Origin: JAJZGK01 sp035538795
GTDB lineage: Bacteria > Pseudomonadota > Alphaproteobacteria > Rhodospirillales > Magnetospirillaceae
Direction of reading: 5' to 3'
Length of the DNA: 64,000 nucleotides
Assembly (NCBI GenBank): GCA_035538795.1
Contig: DATLJS010000035.1
Coordinates: 62,001-126,000, forward strand
Made by a program: the position numbers and the translations under genes. Positions 35,741 to 43,375 of this stretch are shown here, piece by piece. Under the pieces are notes generated by a model that saw nothing but the letters and a program-made list of their open reading frames with translations, was not told where the DNA came from and did no database searches. Positions within the stretch are counted from its first letter, which is position 1. Each line of letters begins with the position of its first letter.

Positions 35741-36973
35741 TTAGTAAAGGAAACGGGCGCGGATGGTACCGTCCAGGGCGGTCAATTCGGACATCAGCGT
35801 GGCTTCGTCCACGTCGCCGTCCACATCAACCACCACATAGCCCATCTCGGCGTCGGTCTGCAGGTACTGAGCCGAAATGTTCAGATCCTTGGCCGAGAAG
35901 ATTTCGTTCAGGCGGCGCATCATGCCCGGCACATTCTTGTGAATATGCAGGAAGCGGGTGCCGCCGGCCTTCACCGGCAGCGACACTTCGACGAAGTTCA
36001 CGGCGCCGACGGTCGAACCGTTGTCCGAGTACTTGATCAGCTTTTCGGCCACTTCCAGACCGATATTGGCCTGAGCTTCCAGCGTCGAACCGCCGATATG
36101 CGGCGTCAGGATGACGTTGGGCAGATTGCGCAGCGGGCTCTGGAACTCTTCGCCGTTGGACGCCGGCTCCTTGGGGAAGACGTCGACGGCGGCCCCTAGC
36201 AGATGACCGTCCTTCAAGGCGTCGGCCAGCGGCTCGATTTCGACCACGTTCCCGCGCGAGGCGTTGATGAGATAGGCCCCCTTTTGCATGGCGCGGATTT
36301 CGGCCTTGCCGATCATGTTCTTGGTCTGCGGCGTCGAAGGAACGTGCAGGCTGACCACGTCCGAGCTCGACAGCAGCTCTTTCAGAGTCGAGACCGGACG
36401 GGCGTTGCCGATGGCCAGCTTCTTCTCGATATCGAAATAGCGGACCTGCATGCCCATGGCCTCGGCCAGCACCGACAACTGCGAGCCGATATGGCCGTAA
36501 CCGATAATGCCCAGAGTCTTGCCGCGCAGTTCGAACGAGTTGGTGGCCGACTTGTCCCATTGACCGGCATGGCAGCCCCGCGACTTGTCGGGGATGCGGC
36601 GCATCAGCATGACGATCTCGCCGATCACCAGTTCAGCCACCGAGCGGGTGTTGGAATAAGGGGCGTTGAACACCGGAATGCCAGCCTTGTGCGCCGCTTC
36701 CAAAGCCACCTGATTGGTACCGATGCAGAAGCAGCCGATGCACATCAGGCGGTTCGCGGCAGCCAACACCTTTTCGGTGACGCGGGTGCGCGAACGAATG
36801 CCCAGGATGTGAACGCCCTGAATCTTCTCGATCAGCTGATCTTCGTCCAGACCGATCTTGAGAGCTTCGATATTGGTATAGCCAAGATCCTTGAGCTCCT
36901 TGATGGCGTTTTCATGCACGCCTTCCAGCAGCAGAATCTTGATCTTGTCTTTCGAGAGAGAATGCTTGACCAC
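35741..36973 (-). CDS. serA: D-3-phosphoglycerate dehydrogenase
   Basis: SerA oxidises 3-phosphoglycerate to 3-phosphohydroxypyruvate, the first step of serine synthesis, with NAD. From GTG 36973 the protein is 410 residues, the same length as E. coli SerA, and it aligns almost throughout: SLSKDKIKILLLEGVHENA at the start, IGCFCIGTNQV, the nucleotide loop GIIGYGHIGSQL, the catalytic GGSTLEAQANIGLEVA and a C-terminal ACT domain ending GTIRARFLY. The ACT domain implies serine feedback. Longer starts (ATG 37027, or 37087) would add residues absent from the family; AAGGCG sits 8 nt before the GTG. It diverges from amt across a long regulatory region. Confidence 0.95.
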   Translation of the reverse strand: MVKHSLSKDKIKILLLEGVHENAIKELKDLGYTNIEALKIGLDEDQLIEKIQGVHILGIRSRTRVTEKVLAAANRLMCIGCFCIGTNQVALEAAHKAGIPVFNAPYSNTRSVAELVIGEIVMLMRRIPDKSRGCHAGQWDKSATNSFELRGKTLGIIGYGHIGSQLSVLAEAMGMQVRYFDIEKKLAIGNARPVSTLKELLSSSDVVSLHVPSTPQTKNMIGKAEIRAMQKGAYLINASRGNVVEIEPLADALKDGHLLGAAVDVFPKEPASNGEEFQSPLRNLPNVILTPHIGGSTLEAQANIGLEVAEKLIKYSDNGSTVGAVNFVEVSLPVKAGGTRFLHIHKNVPGMMRRLNEIFSAKDLNISAQYLQTDAEMGYVVVDVDGDVDEATLMSELTALDGTIRARFLY

Positions 36974-37100
36974 GGGAAATCGCCTTGTCCCGACAATGGA
37001 GCCGGGCACTATACGAAAATTACCCATGGTCTGTACAGAACCTGTTGCCGCAGGTTCACATCGATCAAGCCCAACCGATAAGCGCATTTTTTAAGCAGAC

Positions 37101-37129
37101 TTGACATGCCGGCAACAAATGCCCATTAT
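37101..37129 (+). promoter_or_regulatory. Possible sigma-70-type promoter
   Basis: TTGACA (37101-37106) is followed after 17 bp by CATTAT (37124-37129), a 4/6 match to the -10 consensus. It would transcribe toward amt with a leader of about 200 nt. It overlaps the first copy of the 11-bp repeat. Confidence 0.4.
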
Positions 37130-37199
37130 AAAGCCACAAGCAAAGAGAAGATGAATCTGATCGCGGAATAGGCAAAATCTCAAGCATTTGCCCATTATA
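37120..37199. repeat. 11-bp direct repeat TGCCCATTATA, two copies
   Basis: TGCCCATTATA occurs at 37120-37130 and again at 37189-37199, 69 bp apart, within the serA-amt gap. Two exact 11-bp copies in such a short region suggest a pair of regulator sites. The sequence does not match the NtrC consensus as I know it. Confidence 0.55.
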
Positions 37200-37278
37200 T
37201 TTCCATATTTTTCCCATGGATATTTGCGGAAAATTTATATCCCCTTGATCCTCAAAGACTCTTTGCTCCGGCACCGAA

Positions 37279-37295
37279 CTGGCATGCCCTTTGAT
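37279..37295 (+). promoter_or_regulatory. Sigma-54-like -24/-12 promoter of amt
   Basis: CTGGCATGCCCTTTGAT resembles the consensus TGGCAC-N5-TTGC, with the -24 GG intact and GA in place of GC at -12. It lies about 50 bp before the amt ATG. Nitrogen-regulated sigma-54 control of ammonium transporter genes is common, which supports the call. Confidence 0.5.
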
Positions 37296-37345
37296 AAGGG
37301 GGCTGTGCCGTTTTGGCGTGTCTATTTATTGATCAAGGGGGCTTG

Positions 37346-38611
37346 ATGGAAACCTTGGGTACGGCGATGGACGTTCTGTTCATCCTGCTGGGCGCTGTCA
37401 TGGTTCTGGCCATGCATGCCGGCTTCGCCTTTCTGGAAGTCGGCACCGTGCGCCGCAAGAATCAGGTGAACGCCCTGGTTAAGATCCTGACCGATTTCGC
37501 CGTTTCGACCTGCGCGTATTTCTTTATCGGCTATACCGTGGCCTATGGCGTCAATTTTCTGTCGTCGGCCAAGACCATCGCCGGTTTTGGCGACGCCGCC
37601 GCCTTCGCCCCCAAGGGCTATGATCTGGTCAAGTTCTTCTTTCTGGCCACGTTTGCCGCCGCCATTCCCGCCATTATTTCCGGCGGCATCGCCGAGCGGG
37701 CAAAGTTCTGGCCGCAGATCTGCGCCACCACGCTGCTGGTGTCGTTCTGTTACCCCGGCTTCGAAGGACTGATCTGGGGCAGCCGCCTGGGCTTTCAGGA
37801 TTGGATGCAAGCGACCTTCGGCCAGCCCATCCACGATTTCGCCGGCTCGGTGGTCGTCCATGCCTTCGGCGGCTGGACGGCGCTGGGCGCGGTCGTTCTG
37901 CTGGGACCGCGCCAAGGCCGCTACCGCAAGAACGGCCAGGTTGTCGGCATTCCGCCGTCCAACATCCCCTTCCTGGCTCTGGGCGCCTGGATTCTGTCGG
38001 TGGGCTGGTTCGGCTTCAACGTCATGAGCGCCCAAAAGATGGACGGCATTTCCGGGCTGGTCGCCATCAATTCGCTGATGGCCATGGTCGGCGGCATCCT
38101 CACGTCTTTGGTGGTCAGCCGCAACGATCCCGGCTTCATCCATAACGGCGCGTTGGCCGGCTTGGTGGCCGTGTGCGCCGGCTCGGATCTGATGCACCCC
38201 ATCGGCGCCCTGGCGACCGGCGGCCTTGCCGGAGCCTTGTTCGTCTGGGCATTCAACAAATGCCAGAACGACTGGCGCATCGACGACGTGCTCGGCGTAT
38301 GGCCGCTGCACGGCTTCTGCGGCGCGTTCGGCGGCATCGCCTGCGGCATCTTCGGCCAGGAAGCCTTGGGCGGCCTGGGCGGCGTGTCTCTGCTGTCGCA
38401 ACTTGTCGGCACCAGCCTGGGCGTCGCCCTGGCCTTGGCGTCCGGCTTCGGCGCCTACGGCTTGCTGAAGGCCGCGATGGGCCTGCGCCTGGATCCCGAG
38501 CAGGAATTCCGCGGAGCCGATCTGTCGATTCACCATATCGGCGCCTACCCCGAAGACGAGGTCCACGCCTTCGACGACTCGCCCGGCTTCTCGGGCATCG
38601 CCGCCGAGTAA
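37346..38611 (+). CDS. amtB: Ammonium transporter (Amt family)
   Basis: This 421-residue protein of eleven membrane helices conducts ammonium across the inner membrane. The conserved Asp and first pore His lie in DFAGSVVVHAFGGW and the second pore His in LHGFCGAFGG. The segment AFLEVGTVRRKNQVN is the family's first-helix signature. The start is ATG 37346 with AGGGGG just upstream. It has no signal extension, unlike some enterobacterial AmtB, and the acidic C-tail is short. No glnK gene adjoins it, which is unusual because most amtB genes are paired with a PII gene. A sigma-54-like promoter precedes it and a strong terminator follows. Confidence 0.95.
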   Translation: METLGTAMDVLFILLGAVMVLAMHAGFAFLEVGTVRRKNQVNALVKILTDFAVSTCAYFFIGYTVAYGVNFLSSAKTIAGFGDAAAFAPKGYDLVKFFFLATFAAAIPAIISGGIAERAKFWPQICATTLLVSFCYPGFEGLIWGSRLGFQDWMQATFGQPIHDFAGSVVVHAFGGWTALGAVVLLGPRQGRYRKNGQVVGIPPSNIPFLALGAWILSVGWFGFNVMSAQKMDGISGLVAINSLMAMVGGILTSLVVSRNDPGFIHNGALAGLVAVCAGSDLMHPIGALATGGLAGALFVWAFNKCQNDWRIDDVLGVWPLHGFCGAFGGIACGIFGQEALGGLGGVSLLSQLVGTSLGVALALASGFGAYGLLKAAMGLRLDPEQEFRGADLSIHHIGAYPEDEVHAFDDSPGFSGIAAE

Positions 38612-38634
38612 AGAAGCCCCGGACGCAACGCTCT

Positions 38635-38696
38635 GGACCGATGACGGGTTTGGGGGTACAAGCCCATCCAAATCCGTTATCGGTCCTTTTTCTTTT
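38635..38696 (+). terminator. Rho-independent terminator of amt
   Basis: A 13-bp stem, GGACCGATGACGG (38635-38647) with CCGTTATCGGTCC (38674-38686, one G-T pair), is followed by TTTTTCTTTT. The loop is long (26 bases). Confidence 0.88.
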
Positions 38697-38707
38697 GAGG
38701 AGCCATC

Positions 38708-39190
38708 ATGTCCCAATGCCCCTGCGGCAGCGGCAAGTCGCTGGAAGATTGTTGCGGCCCCATCATTGCCGGCGGCCCCGCCGCCACCCCGGAAGCCCTG
38801 ATGCGCTCGCGCTATTCGGCCTATGTGGTCTGCAATATCGACCATCTGGAACGCAGCATCGCCGCGGAATCCCGCTCGGACCACGATCGAGATGCTGCCG
38901 AGCAGTGGGCCAAATCCGTGGAATGGCAGGGACTGAGCGTGGTGTCCACCCAGGGCGGCGGCGAAGGCCAGGACACCGGCAGCGTCGAATTCCAGGCCAA
39001 ATTCCGCCAGGGCGGCATGGACCAGACCCATCATGAGACCGGCAATTTCCGCCGTGAAGGGGCGACCTGGGTTTATGTCGACGGCAAGGTCCACAACAAA
39101 CCGCTGGTGCGCAGCCAGCCGAAGGTCGGCCGCAACGAGCCCTGCCCCTGCGGCAGCGGCAAAAAGTACAAGCAGTGCTGCGGGCGCTGA
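38708..39190 (+). CDS. YchJ-family protein with two SEC-C zinc motifs
   Basis: This 160-residue protein has a SEC-C motif at each end: CPCGSGKSLEDCC at residues 4-16 and CPCGSGKKYKQCC at the C-terminus. Between them is the NTF2-like UPF0225/YchJ core (ALMRSRYSAYVVCNIDHLERS and GSVEFQAKF). The SEC-C motif binds zinc in SecA's tail, where it contacts SecB and ribosomes; the role of YchJ proteins is unknown. A GAGGAG lies ahead of the ATG at 38708. It sits directly after the amt terminator and probably has its own promoter. Confidence 0.9.
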   Translation: MSQCPCGSGKSLEDCCGPIIAGGPAATPEALMRSRYSAYVVCNIDHLERSIAAESRSDHDRDAAEQWAKSVEWQGLSVVSTQGGGEGQDTGSVEFQAKFRQGGMDQTHHETGNFRREGATWVYVDGKVHNKPLVRSQPKVGRNEPCPCGSGKKYKQCCGR

Positions 39191-39285
39191 GCCTTTGATC
39201 AGCCTGTGATCCCTTGGGGGTGGACGCCGTTCGCGGGCGGCCCCATCTCTAGGGGAAACAAGTCCTTGTCAAAAAGGCGTCAGCC

Positions 39286-40203
39286 ATGAGCCCCAAGATA
39301 GACGGCCCCTTTCCCTCCGCCCGCGACGACGCAGAATTCGCTCGCCGGGTTGACGAGCTTCCGGTCCCCACGCATCCATCCTATCGCCTTGCCTACAAGG
39401 ACGAGGATTTCCTCCTGCGCGACGATTTGCGGGCCGTGCGCCTGCAACTGGAGCAGATGAAACCCGAGCTTCTGTTGAAGGAACAGGGCATCCGCTCCAC
39501 CGTGGCGGTGTTCGGGTCGGCCCGCATTCCCGAACGCGCCGAGGCCGAGGAGCGGCTGGCCGAGGCCGAAGCCGCCGCCCGCGCTCACCCCGAAAACGCC
39601 GTCATGGCCCGCAAGGTCGGCATCGCCCGCCGCATGCTGGCCAATTCCCGCTATTACGACGAAGCTCGGCGGCTGGCCCAGATCGTTTCCGGCACCTGCG
39701 CCCATCCCGACGAATGCGACTTCGTCATCCTGACCGGCGGCGGGCCCGGAGTCATGGAGGCCGCCAACCGGGGCGCCCACGACGTCAGCGCCAAATCCAT
39801 CGGCCTGAATATCGTTCTACCCATGGAGCAGGCACCCAACCCCTACGTCACGCCCGAGCTGTCGTTCCGCTTCCATTACTTCGCCATGCGCAAGATGCAC
39901 TTTCTGCATCGCGCCAAGGCGTTGGTGGTTTTCCCCGGCGGCTACGGCACCCTGGACGAACTGTTCGAGGCCGCCACCCTGGTGCAGACCGGCAAGATCG
40001 AACGCATTCCCTTCCTGCTGTTCGGCAAGGAATATTGGGAGCGGGTCATTAACTTCGAGACCATGGTCAGCGAAGGCATGATCGCCCCCGAGGACAAGGA
40101 TATTTTCCAGTTCGTCGAAACGGCCGAAGAAGCCTGGCACCATATCGTGGAATTCTGGAAACTGCCGAACGGCAGATCCATCAACGGAGAAAACACGCCA
40201 TGA
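39286..40203 (+). CDS. LOG/TIGR00730-family Rossmann-fold nucleotide hydrolase
   Basis: This 305-residue protein is a longer member of the LOG ('lysine decarboxylase-like') family. It has GGGPGVMEAANRGA and PGGYGTLDELFEAATLVQTG, the motifs that bind and cleave nucleoside monophosphates. Relatives release a nucleobase and ribose-5-phosphate from AMP or other nucleotides. About 80 extra N-terminal residues and an insert (residues about 80-115) distinguish this subgroup from short LOG proteins. The ATG at 39286 has AAGG upstream. It overlaps the next small membrane-protein gene (ATGA at 40200-40203), which suggests they act together. Confidence 0.85.
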   Translation: MSPKIDGPFPSARDDAEFARRVDELPVPTHPSYRLAYKDEDFLLRDDLRAVRLQLEQMKPELLLKEQGIRSTVAVFGSARIPERAEAEERLAEAEAAARAHPENAVMARKVGIARRMLANSRYYDEARRLAQIVSGTCAHPDECDFVILTGGGPGVMEAANRGAHDVSAKSIGLNIVLPMEQAPNPYVTPELSFRFHYFAMRKMHFLHRAKALVVFPGGYGTLDELFEAATLVQTGKIERIPFLLFGKEYWERVINFETMVSEGMIAPEDKDIFQFVETAEEAWHHIVEFWKLPNGRSINGENTP

Positions 40204-40580
40204 GCTTTCTGGACATGAGCGTCTTGGACAAGCCCAGCACCACCATCGCGGCCCTGGCCTTTGGCATCCTGGTGTTTGGCGCCGGCTTGACGTCGCCCAT
40301 CTGGCTGATCGTCGCCGGCGACAACCCCATTCAGGCCATCCAAGGCGGCACGCCTGTGGTGATCGGCTCGATTCTTGGGCTGGTGATCACCGTGATCCTG
40401 GGGCTCGTCGCCGCCCGCCTGCGTAAACCCCTGGCAATCAGCCCTTTGACCGCCGCCGACATCCCGCCCCGCAACAGCGCCCTGGTGCATGTGGTGGTGA
40501 TGCTGATGTTCGTCATCCCCTTCCTGACCATCATCCTGGGCTACGTGCTGAAGCGGATGATCGACTTCGATGCCGGCTGA
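40200..40580 (+). CDS. Small membrane protein of unknown function
   Basis: This 126-residue protein has three likely membrane segments (about 15-42, 50-71 and 96-118) and a short polar stretch between the second and third. I recognise no family. Its start overlaps the stop of the nucleotide hydrolase gene by four bases, so it is translated from the same mRNA. That coupling is the only clue to function; it could anchor or regulate the hydrolase. Confidence 0.75.
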   Translation: MSFLDMSVLDKPSTTIAALAFGILVFGAGLTSPIWLIVAGDNPIQAIQGGTPVVIGSILGLVITVILGLVAARLRKPLAISPLTAADIPPRNSALVHVVVMLMFVIPFLTIILGYVLKRMIDFDAG

Positions 40581-40634
40581 GCGTTACCAAGTGTAACAAG
40601 ACGGCCAATCGTCCTGAAACAAAGCGCCTCCAGA

Positions 40635-40648
40635 TTGATCAGCCTCAA
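40635..40648 (+). promoter_or_regulatory. FNR-like site, 9/10 match
   Basis: TTGAT-CAGC-CTCAA differs from TTGAT-N4-ATCAA at one position. It lies about 33 bp (from its centre) before the sulfotransferase-like GTG start. A chance match is possible. Confidence 0.35.
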
Positions 40649-40674
40649 GAGCTTTGACGATCTGGAGGAACGGC

Positions 40675-41721
40675 GTGCCGTCCACAGCAAGGGAAGCCCC
40701 CCTTCCCACCGTTTTCCTGCATTCCAGTTTCCGCACGTCCAGCACTTGGCTCTGGAGCAAGTTCCGCGACGACCCCAGACGGCTGTGCCTTTATGAAGTC
40801 TTTCAGGAACGTCTGAGCGACTGCACTTTGGAGGGCTGCTTTCTGGTATCCTCCGACAGCTGGCCGTCCGGTCACCCCGCCGGCCTGCTTCCCTATCTTC
40901 TGGAATTCATCCCCCTTCTCCGCCCCTCGGGCGGCGTCGAGGGCTATCACGAAGACATGGCCTATCAGTTGCTGATCCCCGAAGGCGGCCTGAACGGTGA
41001 ACTGTCGGAAGCCGAACGGCTTTACCTGATGCGCCTGGACATTCTGGCCCGAACCGCCGGACGCCAACCGATCATGAGCTGCACCCGTAGCCTGGGACGC
41101 GCCGCGGCGATCAAGAAAGTATTGGGCGGCGTTCACGTGGTGATGTGGCGGAACCTGCATCACCAATGGCTGTCTTATGTTCATCAGCAGGAATTGGGAA
41201 ACGAGTACTTTCTGAAAAGCGTCGGCTGGACATTGACCAGCCGGGTCTTGCTCGAAAACCATGGCTGCGATCCGATTCTGCGTCTGCTGTTTCTGTATCT
41301 GGTCAGCCATTGCGGCACCCGCACCGCCGACTGGATCAAACCGGAACACCACGATTCCCTGTACATCGCGTTTGTCGCCTTGCATGTCTATCTGACCATG
41401 CACGCGCAGAAATCCGCCGACATTCTGGTGGACGTCAATCGGCTGACCGCCGGCGACCCGGCCTATCGCCGATCCCTGGAAGGCAGATTGTCGGAATTAT
41501 CCCGACTGCCCGTTCAACTGGACGATCCCGAGATGCGGGTTCAGCGCCCCCGGCGCGGCCTTCGCGATCAGGATCATGCATGGCAGCAGATTGACCTGAT
41601 CTTCGGCGCCATCAAGGCCGCCATGGCGCCCGACGACGGCACCTTAGCCTTCGGACAGGAGATGTTGGATCAGGCGCGAAGCGCCAGCATAGCCGAACGG
41701 TTATTGCCTGCGGCTCAATGA
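40675..41721 (+). CDS. Sulfotransferase-like protein
   Basis: This 348-residue protein opens with FLHSSFRTSSTWLWSKFRDD, which resembles the 5'-phosphosulfate binding loop of PAPS-dependent sulfotransferases (the x-R-S/T-G/S-S-T-W-L pattern). A Ser-rich CTRSLGRAAAIKKVLGG segment and HVVMWRNLHHQWLSYVHQQ later match the usual 3'-phosphate-binding region of the fold. The acceptor is unknown; bacterial members modify glycans, lipids or small molecules. The GTG at 40675 has TGGAGG four bases upstream; an earlier TTG at 40654 is less likely. It stands alone, with an FNR-like site upstream. Confidence 0.7.
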   Translation: MPSTAREAPLPTVFLHSSFRTSSTWLWSKFRDDPRRLCLYEVFQERLSDCTLEGCFLVSSDSWPSGHPAGLLPYLLEFIPLLRPSGGVEGYHEDMAYQLLIPEGGLNGELSEAERLYLMRLDILARTAGRQPIMSCTRSLGRAAAIKKVLGGVHVVMWRNLHHQWLSYVHQQELGNEYFLKSVGWTLTSRVLLENHGCDPILRLLFLYLVSHCGTRTADWIKPEHHDSLYIAFVALHVYLTMHAQKSADILVDVNRLTAGDPAYRRSLEGRLSELSRLPVQLDDPEMRVQRPRRGLRDQDHAWQQIDLIFGAIKAAMAPDDGTLAFGQEMLDQARSASIAERLLPAAQ

Positions 41722-41725
41722 GGCC

Positions 41726-42277
41726 TCAGATGCCGCTGCCGCTCTCGATCTCGCCCGTCAGGCGCTCGACCGTGCGCAAAAGCTCCCGCAGCGCAGGATC
41801 GCCGAACCCGTATTGCTCCAGTTCGCGTACGGTATTAATCAGATAGTCCCGGTTCAGCCCCGCCTTGCCTTCGGCGTCCATGATGATTTCGGCGGCCTCG
41901 TCCACCGCCAATTCCCCCGCATAGTGACGGTGGTCGCGGTCGGCGATGAAGCAATAAGCCTCGGCCACCCGCCCGCCGTCCAGCAGCACCGGCAGATAAT
42001 GGGCCAGATAGGCATAGCCGCCCAATTCACGCTCGTTCAGATATTCCACCACCTCTTCACGGTCGGCGGCGGCGACGCGGAAAGCCGTCCCCCGGCAATC
42101 GCCGCCGGGGGTCAGCCCCAAAACCAACCCCGGCCGTTCCGGGGTGCCCCGCCAATAACGGGAATAGACGCAGAAGCTGCGATGAAACCCTTCCAGCAAA
42201 GCCGGAACCATTTCCAGATAACGAAATCCCGGCCGCCACATCAGCGAACCGTACCCGAAGACCCAAAGGTCGCTCAT
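41726..42277 (-). CDS. ChaC-like gamma-glutamylcyclotransferase
   Basis: This 183-residue protein matches ChaC/GCG enzymes, which cleave glutathione to 5-oxoproline and Cys-Gly. The substrate loop VFGYGSLMW is at residues 5-13 and the catalytic Glu is in the NERELGGYAYL segment. The frame remains open upstream to 42802, but that extension is antisense-shifted enoyl-CoA hydratase sequence with no similarity, so the ATG at 42277 is the start. It shares one base with the stop of the hydratase gene (TGATG), so the two are co-transcribed. It would adjust glutathione levels in the cytoplasm. Confidence 0.9.
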   Translation of the reverse strand: MSDLWVFGYGSLMWRPGFRYLEMVPALLEGFHRSFCVYSRYWRGTPERPGLVLGLTPGGDCRGTAFRVAAADREEVVEYLNERELGGYAYLAHYLPVLLDGGRVAEAYCFIADRDHRHYAGELAVDEAAEIIMDAEGKAGLNRDYLINTVRELEQYGFGDPALRELLRTVERLTGEIESGSGI

Positions 42278-43065
42278 CAGCAGCCCCGCCAGACGGGCGA
42301 ACGTTTGTTGATGAAAGCGTCGATCCCTTCGGCGGCATCCTGGGCCAGCATGTTCTTGACCATCACCGCCGAGGTATAGGCATAGGCTTCGTCCACGCCC
42401 ATCTCGGCCTGGCGATAGAAGGCTTCCTTGCCCACCGACAGGGTATAGGGCGATTTCGCGGCGATGGTCGACGCCAGTTCCTCGACTGCCCGATCCAGCT
42501 GGATGGGATTGACCACCCGGTTGACCAGGCCGATACGCTCGGCCTCGACGGCGTGGATGGGCAGGCCGGTCAGCAGCATCTCCATGGCCGCCTTGCGCCC
42601 GATGGCCCGGGTCAAGGCCACCATGGGGGTCGAGCAGAACAGGCCGATATTGACGCCGGGAGTCGCGAATTTGGCGCAATCGGCGGCGACCGCCAGATCG
42701 CACGAGGCCACCAGTTGGCAGCCGGCGGCGGTGGCCATGGCATGCACCTTGGCGATCACCGGCTTGGACAGCCGGGTGATGGTCAGCATCAATTGCGCGC
42801 AACGCTGAAACACCGCTTCATAAGCTTCCACGGTGGGATCCGATTGCAGTTCGCGCAGATCGTGCCCGGCGCAAAAAGCGGGACCATTGGCGGCCAGCAC
42901 CACGACCTTCACCGAAGGATCGCGAGCCAGTTCCTTCAGTTCTTCGATCAAAGCGGCCATCAGGCCCATGGACAAGGCGTTGCGCGCTTCGACCCGGTTC
43001 AAGGTCAAGGTCGCCACGCCGTTCTCGTCGCTGCGCAGCAGGATGTCGGCGGCGGTCTCGGACAT
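42277..43065 (-). CDS. Enoyl-CoA hydratase/isomerase family protein
   Basis: This 262-residue crotonase-fold protein has the oxyanion-hole motif AFCAGHDLREL and the second loop TAAGCQLVASCDLAVA. The position after DLAVA, where enoyl-CoA hydratases carry a catalytic Glu, reads ATPGVNIGLFCST, with Asn or Gly in place of the usual Glu. This is the pattern of the ECHDC3 subgroup, which may not hydrate enoyl-CoA. An AGAGG precedes the double ATG (43068, 43065). Its stop overlaps the chaC gene start. Confidence 0.87.
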   Translation of the reverse strand: MSETAADILLRSDENGVATLTLNRVEARNALSMGLMAALIEELKELARDPSVKVVVLAANGPAFCAGHDLRELQSDPTVEAYEAVFQRCAQLMLTITRLSKPVIAKVHAMATAAGCQLVASCDLAVAADCAKFATPGVNIGLFCSTPMVALTRAIGRKAAMEMLLTGLPIHAVEAERIGLVNRVVNPIQLDRAVEELASTIAAKSPYTLSVGKEAFYRQAEMGVDEAYAYTSAVMVKNMLAQDAAEGIDAFINKRSPVWRGC

Positions 43066-43179
43066 CATCTCACCTCTTTGCACTTGTTCTTCCCTCTATC
43101 AGGGCACCGTGCGCGACAGGCGTCAACCCGGCGGGAGGAAATATGTTAAAACAGACAGCGCAAACAGGAGGTTCGGAAC

Positions 43180-43356
43180 ATGAGCGGATGGGGATGTCCC
43201 CATGAGGACAAAGGCCTATGCACGCGGCTGGGCGGCCGCCAGTGCGACCCCGGCATGCGCGGCTGCCTGCTGCACGGCCGCTTTCGCTTCGCCAACGAGG
43301 ACAAGAACCGCCCGCCGCGGCAGGAAAAGCCGGACGAAAAGAAAGAGCCGGCCTGA
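43180..43356 (+). CDS. Small Cys-rich protein (58 residues)
   Basis: An ATG at 43180, preceded by a near-perfect AGGAGG seven bases upstream, opens a 58-codon frame ending in TGA at 43354-43356. The product begins MSGWGCPHEDKGLC and has four cysteines at 6, 14, 22 and 29 plus two nearby histidines, a spacing suited to binding a metal or an Fe-S cluster. The tail is very charged. I do not recognise a family with certainty. The stop codon sits in the loop of a hairpin that terminates the opposite gene, which explains how tightly the two genes converge. Confidence 0.78.
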   Translation: MSGWGCPHEDKGLCTRLGGRQCDPGMRGCLLHGRFRFANEDKNRPPRQEKPDEKKEPA

Positions 43357-43368
43357 AGGCCGGCTCTT
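43343..43368 (-). terminator. Terminator of the flavin oxidoreductase gene, overlapping the small Cys-rich gene
   Basis: AAGAGCCGGCC (43343-43353) pairs perfectly with GGCCGGCTCTT (43358-43368) around TGAA. On the minus strand a TCTTTTC run follows. The stop codon of the plus-strand small gene is in the loop, so this hairpin overlaps both 3' ends. Confidence 0.85.
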
Positions 43369-43375
43369 CGCGAAA

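Larger units (their letters stand above)
36974..37345. promoter_or_regulatory. 372-bp divergent regulatory region between serA and amt
   Basis: This unusually AT-rich gap holds the promoters of both genes. It contains a sigma-70-like site at 37101-37129, two copies of an 11-bp sequence, and a sigma-54-like site close to amt, each listed separately. A 69-residue minus-strand frame (37065-37274) is not convincing as a gene. Confidence 0.6.

Noticed and set aside
37065..37274. 69-residue minus-strand frame between serA and amt
   Set aside because: It overlaps the serA leader and regulatory repeats, and has no SD or known family.
41726..42802. Long frame containing ChaC
   Set aside because: Only the part from ATG 42277 matches ChaC; the upstream half is the hydratase gene read in another frame, so this is not a fusion protein.
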